Shown: positions 15,952 through 25,005, counted from the stretch's first letter. The stretch: DNA of 64,000 nucleotides from JAFMJV01 sp034436555 (GCA_034436555.1 DAOTUU010000021.1:1-64000), one strand, 5' to 3'. Notes: generated by a model from the letters alone, not told the origin. Made by a program: numbers and translations.

Positions 15952-17076
15952 GTGGCCAGCACCGTCCCTCGACTCGTCCTCGCGCTCGTCGCCTTCCTGG
16001 GCGTGGCGGGACTGGGCTTGCAGATCACGGGCCTGACCCTCGACGGCATCCAGCTCGACCCGACCGGCGACCCGCCCTTCCCGGGCGCCGCGCGCGATCC
16101 ATTCTCGATCGTGATGGCCCTGGCACTCGGGGCCGCGCTCGTGGCCTACGCCGCGGTGGAGCAGCGGCAGACCGGTGAGCTCGCCTCGCTCTCCCGCCAG
16201 CTCACAGCCCGCGCGCTGCTGCTCATGCCCATCGCGGTCGTCGTCGACATCGCGCTCGGCGGTGCCGCTGCGAACGGCCTGGACCTGCCGCTGCCCATGG
16301 AGTCCACCGGCACCGTCCTGGTGGCGCTGCTGTGCGGCCCGTTCGCGGGGGCCCTGACCGGCTTCGTGGCGCTGATCCTGTGGGGCATGGTCGTGCCGCA
16401 GCCGCTGGTCCTCCCGACCGCGCCCGCCTTCGCGGTCGTGGCGGTCCTCACGGGCGTGCTGGCGGGCGCCGCGGCCGGCAGTGGGTTGTTCCGTCCTCGT
16501 CCACGCCGCCGGCTGCGGGCGCTGCTCGCCGCCGGCCTCGTGCTTCTCGCCGTGCTCGGGGCGCTCGCCGCCCACGCGTGGCTGCTGCTGGACGGCCTGA
16601 CGCCGCCACCGCTGCCCGCCCTGGACGGGGCCCAGGGCCTGCTGGGGATGATGGGCTGGGTCACGGCCTTCGCGCTCGTGGCGGGCGCGGTCGTGGGACT
16701 GGCGCGGCTGCTATTCCTGCGGGACGTGACGATCGTCGCCGTCGCCCTGGTGGGACTGCTCATCGGCACGGTCACCGCCCTCGCACGCACGCCCATCGTA
16801 GCAGGCGTGTTCGAGGGCACCACGGGGTTCGGCTTCGACCCGTGGGTCGCCGCCGTGACGGCATCGGACGGCGACCCCTGGCTGTCGACGCTCCGGACGC
16901 TGCTCCTGTTCGAGCCGCTCGACCGGATGCTCGCACTGCTCGGCACCTACTGCGTGGCGGTGACCCTCATCGGTGTGACCGCGCGGGTCCGCTTCCCGCA
17001 GGGCGAGTGGCTCATCGCGGACGATGATGATTTCGCGCTGCGCGCGGGCACGTCCATGCGCGCCACGCGCTGGTAG
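15952..17076 (+). CDS. Polytopic membrane protein resembling ECF transporter S components
   Basis: 374 residues with about nine hydrophobic segments. The stretch LPMESTGTVLVALLCGPFAGALTGFVALILWG resembles the second and third helices of substrate-binding S components of energy-coupling factor transporters (acidic-x-GT...GP-x-x-G-x-x-x-G), which capture vitamins or nucleobases in the membrane. The protein is longer than typical S components (about 180-220 residues) and has an extra membrane half, so this may be a fused or divergent member. No ECF ATPase or T component is in the window. The GTG start at 15952 is supported by the promoter hexamer six bases upstream. Confidence 0.6.
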   Translation: MASTVPRLVLALVAFLGVAGLGLQITGLTLDGIQLDPTGDPPFPGAARDPFSIVMALALGAALVAYAAVEQRQTGELASLSRQLTARALLLMPIAVVVDIALGGAAANGLDLPLPMESTGTVLVALLCGPFAGALTGFVALILWGMVVPQPLVLPTAPAFAVVAVLTGVLAGAAAGSGLFRPRPRRRLRALLAAGLVLLAVLGALAAHAWLLLDGLTPPPLPALDGAQGLLGMMGWVTAFALVAGAVVGLARLLFLRDVTIVAVALVGLLIGTVTALARTPIVAGVFEGTTGFGFDPWVAAVTASDGDPWLSTLRTLLLFEPLDRMLALLGTYCVAVTLIGVTARVRFPQGEWLIADDDDFALRAGTSMRATRW

Positions 17077-17113
17077 GACCGGCGCCGGGATGGCGGCCGC
17101 CGTCTGACCGCAC

Positions 17114-17119
17114 TACGAT
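17114..17119 (+). promoter_or_regulatory. Putative -10 element (leaderless) of the 17126 gene
   Basis: TACGAT six bases before the ATG at 17126; the same hexamer precedes the PNP-like gene at 34680. Confidence 0.5.
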
Positions 17120-17125
17120 GTCCGC

Positions 17126-17401
17126 ATGGCCGCATCCTTGGCGGCGAAGGGAGGGACAACGGACGTGATCCAGAACATCCTGGGCATCCTCGTCGGGTCG
17201 CTGGTCAGCCTGGCCGCGCTCTGGCTGCTCAAGGCGGATTCGGTCGAGGAGTACGTGACTGCGCTCATCATCGGCGGCATCGCCAACGGGCTGTGGCCGC
17301 TGGTCGCGGGCATCTGGCTGGCGCGCCGGGCCAAGGCCCGCCGTGAGGACCAGATCCAGAAGGAGGTCGACAAGCAGATGGCGGCGCAGAACAAGCGCTG
17401 A
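17126..17401 (+). CDS. Small two-helix membrane protein, unknown function
   Basis: 91 residues. Two hydrophobic helices (about residues 14-37 and 44-66) separated by KADSVEEYVT, then a charged C-terminal tail rich in K, R, E and Q that should be helical and cytoplasmic. No family recognised. It sits between the ECF S-like gene and the BMP importer operon, which has its own promoter at 17468-17496, so it is probably a single transcription unit. Start at ATG 17126 is supported by the -10 element just upstream. Confidence 0.65.
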   Translation: MAASLAAKGGTTDVIQNILGILVGSLVSLAALWLLKADSVEEYVTALIIGGIANGLWPLVAGIWLARRAKARREDQIQKEVDKQMAAQNKR

Positions 17402-17467
17402 CATCGCGTTGGATCTCCCGGCGTCTCTCCGACCCGCCGTGGCGCGAACACGCTCCGCCGGACGGGC

Positions 17468-17496
17468 TTGACACCGCCCGGACGCACTTCCACGAT
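17468..17496 (+). promoter_or_regulatory. Sigma70-type promoter of the BMP importer operon
   Basis: TTGACA (17468-17473), a 17-base spacer, and CACGAT (17491-17496). This predicts an ~80-base leader before the ATG at 17584; the leader contains CCTCGGG/CCCGAGG, able to form a 7-bp stem. Confidence 0.7.
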
Positions 17497-17583
17497 GCCC
17501 CCAGCGGGGATGCCTCGGGGCGACGTGCCCGAGGCCGGTCGAATGCCGACCACGAGGCCCCGCGATGGTGGAGAGGAGATCAG

Positions 17584-18600
17584 ATGACCATGCATCGCCG
17601 CGCCGTGTTCGCCGGCCTGACCATGCTCGCGATCGCCGGGGCCACGGTGCCCGCGGCGGTCGCCCAGGAGCCGCTGAAGGTCGTAGCGGCCTACTCCTCG
17701 GTCATCGAGGAGCCCTGGGACGGCGTGGTCCACGCCGCGCTGGAGGCGGAGGCAGCGGCCGGCCGCATCACGCACGACTATCAGGACGGCATCGGCTACG
17801 ACGGCGGCATGGAGCTCGCGCTCCGCGAGATCGTGGAGGCCGACCAGCCGGACATCATCTTCGGCGACTCGTACGGCAACGAGGCGGCCGTCCGCGCCGT
17901 GGCGGCGGACTACCCGGACATCCCGTTCGTGTTCGGCTCGGGTGGCGGTCCCGCGGAGCCGAACTTCTCCGTGTTCGACAACTGGATCCACGAGCCGGCA
18001 TACCTCGCGGGCATGCTGGCGGGCGGCCTGACCAAGAGCGGCACGGTCGGCGTGGTGGCGGGCTATCCGGTCCCGGAGGTGAACCGCATCACGAACGCGT
18101 TCATCGAGGGAGCGCGGGTCACGAACCCCGAGGTGGCCGTCAAGGTCACGTTCATCAACTCCTGGTTCGACCCGGCCACCGCCAAGGAGGCCGCCCTCGC
18201 GCAGATCGCCGCGGGTGCGGACGTCCTCTACGCCGAGCGCGCGGGCGTCATCGAGGCGGCCGTGGAGAAGGGCGTCCTCGCCGTGGGCAACATGGCCGAC
18301 CAGCAGGAGCTGGGCCCCCAGAACGTCATCACGAGCGTCACCTGGAACATGACCCCGACGGTCGACTACGTGGTCAACCAGGTGCTTGGTGGCACGTACA
18401 CCAGCCAGGACCTCAAGGACTTCTCGATGATGGCCAAGGGCGGCGCCATCCTCGCGCCCATCAACACCGCCGTGACCGGGGGCATCCCGCAGGAGCTCCT
18501 CGACCAGGTGGCGGCGGCGGAGGCGAGCATCCGCTCCGGCATCACCCGGGTGAGCATCAACGAGTCCCAGCCGGCGGGCTCCGACTCCGTCGGCGGCTGA
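17584..18600 (+). CDS. BMP/PnrA-family nucleoside ABC transporter substrate-binding protein
   Basis: Extracytoplasmic binding protein of a nucleoside/nucleobase-type ABC importer. 338 residues with a signal peptide ending at ...AAVAQ. No lipobox Cys, unlike PnrA or Med lipoproteins, so it may be a soluble or N-terminally anchored form. BMP-family features include FGDSYGNEAAVRAVAADYP, GSGGGPAEPNFSVFDNWIHEPAYLAGMLAG, and INSWFDPATAKEAALAQIAAGADVLY. The ATG follows GGAGAGGAGAT at good spacing. It leads the operon with one ATPase and two permeases; a 7-bp GC stem-loop (18616-18631) after its stop may favour higher expression of this subunit. Confidence 0.93.
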   Translation: MTMHRRAVFAGLTMLAIAGATVPAAVAQEPLKVVAAYSSVIEEPWDGVVHAALEAEAAAGRITHDYQDGIGYDGGMELALREIVEADQPDIIFGDSYGNEAAVRAVAADYPDIPFVFGSGGGPAEPNFSVFDNWIHEPAYLAGMLAGGLTKSGTVGVVAGYPVPEVNRITNAFIEGARVTNPEVAVKVTFINSWFDPATAKEAALAQIAAGADVLYAERAGVIEAAVEKGVLAVGNMADQQELGPQNVITSVTWNMTPTVDYVVNQVLGGTYTSQDLKDFSMMAKGGAILAPINTAVTGGIPQELLDQVAAAEASIRSGITRVSINESQPAGSDSVGG

Positions 18601-18615
18601 TCCCGCGTCGGAGGG

Positions 18616-18631
18616 CCGGGCGGGCGCCCGG
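18616..18631 (+). terminator. Intra-operon stem-loop after the binding-protein gene
   Basis: CCGGGCG-GG-CGCCCGG, a perfect 7-bp stem in the 37-base gap between the binding protein and the ATPase genes. Such hairpins often protect or attenuate to raise the binding-protein level; no T tract. Confidence 0.4.
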
Positions 18632-18637
18632 TCAGCC

Positions 18638-20170
18638 ATGGCACACGAACGGTCCGTGACCGGCGGCGGCGTGTCCGCCGTCCGGCTCACGGGCATCACC
18701 AAGCGGTTCGGCGACCTCCTCGCGAACGATGACGTCCACCTGGACGTGGGGCGCGGGGAGGTCCATGCGCTGCTGGGCGAGAACGGGGCCGGCAAGACGA
18801 CGCTCATGCGCATCCTGTACGGCCTGACGCATGCGGATTCGGGCACCATCGAGGTGGCGGGGGCTCCCGTCGTGGTGCGCTCGCCGCGGGATGCCATCGC
18901 CGCCGGCGTGGGCATGGTCACCCAGCACTTCTCGCTCGTCCGGCCCATGACCGTGGCCGAGAACCTGGCCCTCGGGCGCTCGTCGGGCGTGGGGCGCCTG
19001 GATCTCGATGCGGCGCGGGCGACCGTCCGGGCGGCATCGGAGCGATATGGCGTGGCGGTCGACCCTGACGTCCGCGTCCAGGATCTGTCCGTGGGACAGC
19101 AGCAGCGCGTGGAGATCCTCAAGGCGCTGTCGCGCGAGTGCCGTGTGCTCATCCTGGACGAGCCCACGGCCGTGCTCGTGCCCCAGGAGGTGGATGCCCT
19201 GTTCACGGCCCTCCGGCGACTCGTCGCGGATGGCCTCGCCGTGGTGTTCATCAGTCACAAGCTCCACGAGGTGCGCGCGATCTCCGGTCGCGTGAGCGTC
19301 CTGCGGCGCGGGCGGCTCATCGGCACCGTGCCGGGCGCCACGGACGAGCGGGAGCTGGCCGGGATGATGGTCGGCCGTCCCCTGACCGGGATCACCCGAC
19401 CGGATCCTGCGGAGGGCTCGACCGGACAGCCTGTGCTGCGTGTCAGCGCGGTCTCGGCGAACGGCCCGCACGGCCTGCCGGCACTTCGCGACATCTCGTT
19501 CGCGATCGCCGCCGGCGAGATCCTGGGCGTCGTGGGTGTCTCCGGGAACGGCCAGACCGAGCTCGCCGAGGTGCTCGCAGGCATGCGCTCGCCCACGACA
19601 GGATCGGTTCGGGTGGCGGATGTCGAGCTGGCGGGGGCGACCCCCTCGGTCGTGATGGCGGCCGGCGTGGGCCGCATCCCTGAGGACCGACACGCCAGCC
19701 TGGTGCTGGACCTGCCGGTGTCGATGAACCTCATCCTGGAGCACATCGACGACTTCCGTGGGCGCGGCGGCCTGGACGAGCGCCGGATCGTCGCCCATGC
19801 GAACGACCTGATCGCCCGCTATCGCATCAAGGCGCGCCCGAGCGACCGGGTGGGGACGCTCTCGGGCGGCAACATCCAGAAGGTGCTGCTGGCGCGCGTC
19901 CTGTCGCGCGACCCACGGGTGGTGATCGTGGCCCAGCCCACGCGCGGCCTGGACGTGGGCGCCACGGAGTACGTGCGCGGTGAACTGATCGCCAGGCGGG
20001 CCGCGGGAGCCGCGATCCTGCTCATCTCGGAGGACCTCGACGAGCTGCTCGCACTGGCCGACCGCCTCGTGGTGCTGTACGAGGGACGGTTGATGGCGGA
20101 GCTGCCCGCGGACGGCGCCGACCCGGAGCGACTCGGCCTGCTGATGGCGGGCAGGCAGGCGGCCGCATGA
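18638..20170 (+). CDS. ABC transporter ATPase with two nucleotide-binding domains (nucleoside/sugar type)
   Basis: Energises the BMP-dependent importer. 510 residues with tandem ATPase domains as in RbsA/MglA and the YufO/NupO family. First domain: Walker A GENGAGKTT, signature LSVGQQQRVE, Walker B LILDEPTAVL. Second domain: degenerate Walker A (GVSGNGQTE), signature LSGGNIQKV, Walker B with a Gln replacing the usual Asp-Glu pair (IVAQPTRGLDVG), which is normal for this class where one site is catalytically weak. It overlaps the first permease by four bases (ATGA). Confidence 0.94.
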   Translation: MAHERSVTGGGVSAVRLTGITKRFGDLLANDDVHLDVGRGEVHALLGENGAGKTTLMRILYGLTHADSGTIEVAGAPVVVRSPRDAIAAGVGMVTQHFSLVRPMTVAENLALGRSSGVGRLDLDAARATVRAASERYGVAVDPDVRVQDLSVGQQQRVEILKALSRECRVLILDEPTAVLVPQEVDALFTALRRLVADGLAVVFISHKLHEVRAISGRVSVLRRGRLIGTVPGATDERELAGMMVGRPLTGITRPDPAEGSTGQPVLRVSAVSANGPHGLPALRDISFAIAAGEILGVVGVSGNGQTELAEVLAGMRSPTTGSVRVADVELAGATPSVVMAAGVGRIPEDRHASLVLDLPVSMNLILEHIDDFRGRGGLDERRIVAHANDLIARYRIKARPSDRVGTLSGGNIQKVLLARVLSRDPRVVIVAQPTRGLDVGATEYVRGELIARRAAGAAILLISEDLDELLALADRLVVLYEGRLMAELPADGADPERLGLLMAGRQAAA

Positions 20171-21288
20171 CCGCTCGGACGGCGGGTGCGAAGGCGGTCG
20201 TCGCCGCGTCCTCCAGCACGCTCGGCATCGGCGTCCTCGCGGTCCTCATCACCCTGGTCATCACGGCCCCGCTGATCCTGCTGGCGGGCGCCAGCCCGAT
20301 CGATGCCTACGTCAACTTCTTCCTGACGCCGCTCACCTCGCAGTTCCGGCTGCTGGAGGTGCTCGTCTCCGCGACACCCATCCTGTTCACCGGCATCGCC
20401 GTCGCGATCGCGTTCCGCGCAGGCTACTGGAACATCGGTGCGGAGGGCCAGCTGCTCGCGGGTGCCGTCGCGGCGACGGCGGTGGGCATCAGCGCGGATG
20501 GCCTGTCGCCGCTGGTCGTCATCCCCCTGATGCTCGCCGCGGGCGCCCTCGCGGGTGCGGCGTGGGCGTTCGTGCCCGGGATTCTGCGCGTGCGCCTGGG
20601 CATCGACGAGGTGGTGACCACGCTGCTGCTCAATCCGGTGGCGCTGCTCCTCGTCAAGGCCCTGGTCCAGGGACCCTGGCGCGATCCGGGCGGCATCACC
20701 GAATCGCCACCCATCGCGGCGGCTGCGGCGTTTCCCCAGCTGATCGCGAGGTCGCGGCTGCATCTCGGGTTCGTGGTGGCGCTGGTCATCCTCGTCATCG
20801 CCTGGTACGTCCTGTCGCGGACCGCCACGGGCCTGCGCCTGCGGGCCGTCGGCCTCGCACCGCATGCGGCGCGGTTCGCAGGCATCCGGGTGGAGCGCTC
20901 GCTGTTGCGGGTGGCGCTCGTGTCGGGTGCCATCGCGGGCATCGCGGGTGTGAGCGAGGTCGCGGGCATCCAGGGCCGCCTCACGTCCGGTCTGTCGCCG
21001 GGATTCGGATACACCGGCATCGTGGTCGCGATGCTGGGCGGCCTGACGATGCCGGGCGTGCTCCTGTCGGCGCTGCTCCTGGGAGATCTCAACGTGGGCA
21101 CCAACTCCGCCGAGCGTGCCCTGGACATCCCGTCCCAGATGGGCGACGTGGTCCAGGGCACGCTGCTCCTGGTGCTCGTCGGCCTGCTGGCCATCCGGCG
21201 CTGGCGCGTCACGCGTTCCGACCGGCCGGCCGACGATGTGGCGGCGATCCCGGTGGACGAGGTCGGCGTGGAGGCGGTCCCCGGATGA
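20167..21288 (+). CDS. ABC transporter permease, BMP-type nucleoside importer (first)
   Basis: 373-residue inner-membrane permease of the branched-chain/ribose (BPD_transp_2) family, about ten helices, similar in layout to YufP/NupP. FRAGYWNIGAEGQLLAGA is the conserved N-terminal signature, and LGIDEVVTTLLLNPVALLLV and AGIAGVSEVAGIQGRL are also typical. Its start overlaps the ATPase stop and its stop overlaps the second permease start (both ATGA), indicating a tightly coupled operon. The cytoplasmic tail after the last helix is acidic. Confidence 0.93.
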   Translation: MTARTAGAKAVVAASSSTLGIGVLAVLITLVITAPLILLAGASPIDAYVNFFLTPLTSQFRLLEVLVSATPILFTGIAVAIAFRAGYWNIGAEGQLLAGAVAATAVGISADGLSPLVVIPLMLAAGALAGAAWAFVPGILRVRLGIDEVVTTLLLNPVALLLVKALVQGPWRDPGGITESPPIAAAAAFPQLIARSRLHLGFVVALVILVIAWYVLSRTATGLRLRAVGLAPHAARFAGIRVERSLLRVALVSGAIAGIAGVSEVAGIQGRLTSGLSPGFGYTGIVVAMLGGLTMPGVLLSALLLGDLNVGTNSAERALDIPSQMGDVVQGTLLLVLVGLLAIRRWRVTRSDRPADDVAAIPVDEVGVEAVPG

Positions 21289-22199
21289 CCTGGTTGTTCG
21301 ACCTGCTGGGCGCCACGCTCCGCAACGCCACCCCGCTCGTCTATGGCACGACAGGCGAGACCATCACGGAGCGCTCGGGGATCCTGAACCTGGGCATCGA
21401 AGGCACGATGTACATCGGGGCGTTCGCCGGGTTCGCCGTGGCGTTCTGGACCGGGGAACCGCTGGTGGGACTCGTGGCGGCCATCCTCGTGGGGCTGGCT
21501 GCGGGCGCCATCATGGGCCTCCTGACGGTCACCCTCGGCGCCAACCAGCACGTGTCCGGCCTGGGCCTGACCATCGCCCTCATCGGGCTCGCGGAGTTCG
21601 CCAACCGGCTGCTGCTGACCGGGGCGAGCGGCACCCGGATCACGCCGATGGACCAGTGGAATCCCCTGGGCGCGCTGGGTGACGTCGGGGTGGTCGCACA
21701 GCAGTACGGGCTCACGTACGTGGCGTTCCTGCTCGTGTCGCCGGCAGCCTGGTGGCTGCTGGGCCGGACGCCGTTCGGGCTCGCCATCCGAGCCGTGGGC
21801 GAGAACCCGGAGGCGGCCGATGCCGCGGGCATCAGCGTGGCCCGGACCCGCTACGCCGCGCTGATGATCGGGAGCGCGCTGATGGCCGTGGGCGGTGCGT
21901 TCCTCACCCTGGCGGTGCTGGGGTCGTTCACCCTGGACATCATCGCGGGGCGCGGCTGGGTGTGCCTCGCGCTCGTCATCTTCGGTCGGTGGAGGATCTG
22001 GCGCGGCGTGCTGGGTGCGCTCATCTTCGCGCTCGTCTACTCCCTGGGACTGCGCCTCCAGATCATGGAGGGCTTCGGCGGCGTGCCGCCCGAGGTGATG
22101 CTGGCGCTGCCGTACCTCGCGGTCATCGCGGCGCTGGCCATCAGCGGCCGCAACGTCGCGTATCCGGGTGCCTATCTCAAGCCATACCGCCGGTCCTGA
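21285..22199 (+). CDS. ABC transporter permease, BMP-type nucleoside importer (second)
   Basis: 304-residue permease, partner of the preceding one and similar to YufQ/NupQ. The conserved start TPLVYGTTGETITERSGILNLGIEG marks it as this class. GENPEAADAAGISV is the coupling-helix region, and the final NVAYPGAYLKPYRR tail is typical of nucleoside importers. It is followed after 25 bases by the cytosine deaminase gene, linking transport with pyrimidine deamination. Confidence 0.93.
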   Translation: MTWLFDLLGATLRNATPLVYGTTGETITERSGILNLGIEGTMYIGAFAGFAVAFWTGEPLVGLVAAILVGLAAGAIMGLLTVTLGANQHVSGLGLTIALIGLAEFANRLLLTGASGTRITPMDQWNPLGALGDVGVVAQQYGLTYVAFLLVSPAAWWLLGRTPFGLAIRAVGENPEAADAAGISVARTRYAALMIGSALMAVGGAFLTLAVLGSFTLDIIAGRGWVCLALVIFGRWRIWRGVLGALIFALVYSLGLRLQIMEGFGGVPPEVMLALPYLAVIAALAISGRNVAYPGAYLKPYRRS

Positions 22200-22224
22200 G
22201 CCGGCTGACCTGGAGGATCCGACG

Positions 22225-22671
22225 ATGGACGACCACGCATGGATGCGGGTGGCGATCGAGCAGGGCGCCAACAGTCTCGCTGAGGGCGGCGTGCCGGTCG
22301 GGGCTGCACTCATTGCCGACGGCAAGCTCCTCGCGGCCGGCCACAACCGGCGCGTCCAGCAGGGATCCGCCATCCGTCATGGCGAGACCGACGCGCTGGA
22401 GAACGCCGGCCGCCTGCACGCGTCGGTCTACGCGCGCGCCACGATGTACACGACACTCTCGCCGTGTGACATGTGCACCGGCGCCATCCTCCTGTACAAG
22501 ATCCCGCGCGTGGTGATCGGCGAGAATCGCACGTTCCTGGGCAACGAGGAGCTGCTGCGCTCGCGGGGCGTGGAGGTGGTCGTCCTGGACGACCCCGAGT
22601 GCAAGGCGCTGATGGATGCGTTCATCGCGCAGCACCCGGACATCTGGAACGAGGACATCGGCGAGGTCTGA
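22225..22671 (+). CDS. Cytosine deaminase, yeast FCY1-like
   Basis: Deaminates cytosine to uracil with a Zn2+-activated water. 148 residues. Zinc motifs are complete: HGETDALENAGR (His and catalytic Glu) and SPCDMCTGAI (two Cys). The whole C-terminal part (VVIGENRTFLGNEELLRSRGVEVVVLDD ... DIWNEDIGE) follows the yeast cytosine deaminase rather than the unrelated E. coli CodA amidohydrolase, including the C-terminal lid ending in EDIGE. GGAGGATCC lies upstream of the ATG. As last gene of the importer operon, it suggests that cytosine or a related base/nucleoside is the imported substrate. Guanine deaminases share the fold, but the match here is closer to cytosine deaminase. Confidence 0.9.
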   Translation: MDDHAWMRVAIEQGANSLAEGGVPVGAALIADGKLLAAGHNRRVQQGSAIRHGETDALENAGRLHASVYARATMYTTLSPCDMCTGAILLYKIPRVVIGENRTFLGNEELLRSRGVEVVVLDDPECKALMDAFIAQHPDIWNEDIGEV

Positions 22672-22723
22672 GGCATGCCCGCGGCGGGCGGGTCCGCGAG
22701 GTGCCTCGGAGCTCGTCGCCAGG

Positions 22724-24055
22724 TCACCGATGCCCCTGGGTGCGACCGCCGGCGCGTCCGATCCAGCGACGCACGCGATGGACGGGCGATCTCGGCCGGG
22801 GCGGCGTCCGGGTCGCCCTGCGCGGCGCCGGGTACACGGTCGGATCGCCCATGGGCGGCCGCCCCGCCTCCAGCGTCGCGAGCCAGACGATCAACGCGCG
22901 ATGCTCGGGGGGTCGCGTGGATGGGTCGAGCTGCCGGGCGGCGCGGCCCATCGCCAGCCAGTTGTGGATCGTGCTCCGGGTCGCCTTGCTGGCGCATGCA
23001 TCCCACTCTGCAGACGACAGCGCGAGGGCACACGCGGCCGGGTCGGAGAACCCGAATCGCGCGGGGTCCCCTCCCGACAGCACGAGCCCGGCCTGGGTCC
23101 GCAGGCATTTCTCGCACACGCCGCAGTTCAGCCGATCATCGGGTACGGCCTTGTGGCACACCCGCAGCTGCACCGACCCACCGATGCCTGCCGCCGCCAC
23201 GATCCGGGCCACCTTGTCGAGGCGATCCCCGTCATGCGCATCGTTCTGGACGACGACCGGACCCAGGCCGATGAGGGGATCCAGCCTCGCCGACGACCCC
23301 CATCGGGCGTCGTAGCCGGGTACGTGGCTGGACGCGATGAGCAGGCGATCCGCGCCGGCCGCCCACAGGGCCGGTGCCGCCAGCGCCGCCAGGCTCGTCC
23401 CGTGGGCGACCTCTGGCCACCAGTAGCGGAAGGCGCCCAGGCCCTTGGCGATGGAGGGCGGGACCATGGAGCGCGCGTTGCTGGCGATCAGGCGGTGCTC
23501 GTGGCCGTGGGCCGCCGCGAACGCCGCAGTCCCTGCGGCGGTGCGCGCCCAACGCTCCGGCCCACGGTCCGCCTCGTCGTCAAGCGCGATCGTCATCGTC
23601 AGCAGTGAGCCGTCCGGGTGGCGAACCGCGCTCGCGATGCTGTCCACGCCGCCCGAGAGCATCAGGCCGGTCGGCGAGCCGGGATTCCCGCGGGGGAGCG
23701 GCAGGGGCGCGACGGGCACGGGGTCGACCACCCGCACCGTGCCCGCCCAGGGCAGCACCGGATACATGCGCCGGAACTCCGCGCGCAGCCGGGGGAGCGC
23801 CTCCGCGACCGAGGTGTCCGCACCGGTCACGGTCACGGCGAGATCATGGATCCAAACCAAGGGCGCCAGGAGGTAGGTGGCGGTCTGGAGCAGGACGGAC
23901 CGCGGCACCGTCGTCAGGTCCACCGTGGATGGGTACTCGACCCACGGATCAGCCGTCAGCAGCGCTCGGACAGGCGGCCCTGGCACGATGTCGAGGCGTC
24001 CCTCGGACACCGTGAGTCGCTCGACGAGGGGCGTTTCGGTCATCGACAGGGGCAC
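22724..24055 (-). CDS. PP-loop ATPase-like protein with Cys cluster
   Basis: 443 residues. A PP-loop (N-type ATP pyrophosphatase) motif SGGVDS at 134-139 indicates AMP-forming activation of a substrate, as in QueC, ThiI and TtuA. A Cys cluster near the end, LNCGVCEKCLRT (Cys311, 314, 317), with Cys300 nearby, could bind Zn or an Fe-S cluster. The first 120 residues are a family-specific N-domain, and the C-terminal ~35 residues are Arg/Pro-rich. The GTG at 24055 is preferred because TAGACT lies six bases upstream. A paralogue with an in-frame stop is at 26071-27384. The substrate is unknown; QueC-like or tRNA-thiolation-like chemistry are possibilities. Confidence 0.7.
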   Translation of the reverse strand: MPLSMTETPLVERLTVSEGRLDIVPGPPVRALLTADPWVEYPSTVDLTTVPRSVLLQTATYLLAPLVWIHDLAVTVTGADTSVAEALPRLRAEFRRMYPVLPWAGTVRVVDPVPVAPLPLPRGNPGSPTGLMLSGGVDSIASAVRHPDGSLLTMTIALDDEADRGPERWARTAAGTAAFAAAHGHEHRLIASNARSMVPPSIAKGLGAFRYWWPEVAHGTSLAALAAPALWAAGADRLLIASSHVPGYDARWGSSARLDPLIGLGPVVVQNDAHDGDRLDKVARIVAAAGIGGSVQLRVCHKAVPDDRLNCGVCEKCLRTQAGLVLSGGDPARFGFSDPAACALALSSAEWDACASKATRSTIHNWLAMGRAARQLDPSTRPPEHRALIVWLATLEAGRPPMGDPTVYPAPRRATRTPPRPRSPVHRVRRWIGRAGGRTQGHR

Positions 24056-24061
24056 CCGACG

Positions 24062-24067
24062 AGTCTA
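24062..24067 (-). promoter_or_regulatory. Putative -10 element (leaderless) of the PP-loop gene
   Basis: TAGACT on the minus strand, six bases before the GTG start at 24055. Confidence 0.5.
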
Positions 24068-24210
24068 TTCACCTGGCCGCGCTGACCGCGGGTGCGCTCA
24101 CGCTCCAGGGCGATGAGGATGGATGACTCCGCGATCACCGTGTGGTCCACCTGTCCTCCGGCATGTGGACACGCTGCTCGGCACTTCGCACGATCGCCGC
24201 CAAGACGGTC

Positions 24211-24798
24211 TCACATCGGCTCGAGGACGATCTCGCTGACGGCGCCGTCCTGGATGCTCCATGCGCGCAAGACAGGATCGGGGCCAGCCATGGAGCAGAT
24301 CAGGTAGAGCGCGTCGGGGTACGCCGCCAGGCCCACGTCCGTGGCGGAGGGCTCTGCCGCGGACGCCACATGTGAATGGCAGATGCCCCAGACCACCTCG
24401 TCCGCGTCATCGATGTCCAGCATCACCCGGAGTTGTTCCTCGGGATCGATGAGATAGCGGTATGGCGAGGCGGCCGCGTTGCGCATGGGCAGGAATCGAG
24501 TGGGCACACCGCCTTCCTCCGCGGTCACCGGTGCGGCCAGGATGCCGCAGGCCTCGTGGGGGAGGCCCTGGCGCGCCCAGTCCAGGAACGCCGCCTGGAG
24601 GTCGTGCGGGATGCGCGCGGACGGAGGAAGGAACGGCGGCGGCGCATATCGGACCGCCGCGCGTCGCTGGAGCCCCTGGTCGGCGGCCTGCTGCCAGTCG
24701 GCCACGGGCGGCACGATCGGATCGCCGGTCACCGCTGGTTCGGCATCGGCAGAACGCACGGCAGGAGCGGCGGAAGGGGGATGCATCGGGTCGGACAT
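24211..24798 (-). CDS. JAMM/MPN+ metalloprotease (Mec-like)
   Basis: 195 residues. The JAMM zinc motif is perfect: Glu82 in HEACGIL, then His141-x-His143-x7-Ser151-x2-Asp154 (HSHVASAAEPSATD). Prokaryotic proteins of this kind, such as Mec of Mycobacterium, cleave the isopeptide-like bond of ubiquitin-fold sulfur carriers (CysO-cysteine) or trim their C-termini. The first ~65 residues are a non-conserved Pro/Ala-rich extension. A CysO-like carrier that ends in GG-Arg and its E1 enzyme are encoded at 37069-38522, so this may be their protease although it is 12 kb away. It lies between two PP-loop paralogues. Confidence 0.85.
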   Translation of the reverse strand: MSDPMHPPSAAPAVRSADAEPAVTGDPIVPPVADWQQAADQGLQRRAAVRYAPPPFLPPSARIPHDLQAAFLDWARQGLPHEACGILAAPVTAEEGGVPTRFLPMRNAAASPYRYLIDPEEQLRVMLDIDDADEVVWGICHSHVASAAEPSATDVGLAAYPDALYLICSMAGPDPVLRAWSIQDGAVSEIVLEPM

Positions 24799-24993
24799 GG
24801 CACACGCGAGCGTAGCGCAGGGGCGGCACGGACGAGCCGGCGCGCGCGAGGCCGCCTGACGTGGCGGCCGTCGGGCATCCGCAGGATCACCGATGCGACA
24901 GCGCGCGACCGAAGACGGAGACTGGGGTCCACTCCTCCTCGATGGCGCCCGCCGGCGTGTGTTCTGGGCACCCGGCGGGCGCCGTTCGATGTC

Positions 24994-24999
24994 TACACT
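24994..24999 (+). promoter_or_regulatory. Putative -10 element (leaderless) of the 25006 gene
   Basis: TACACT six bases before the ATG at 25006. Confidence 0.45.
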
Positions 25000-25005
25000 C
25001 TGGCC

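Noticed and set aside
17497..17583. Possible riboswitch in the leader of the importer operon
   Set aside because: Only one 7-bp stem is apparent and none of the conserved purine or other riboswitch core sequences can be seen in the ~80-base leader.
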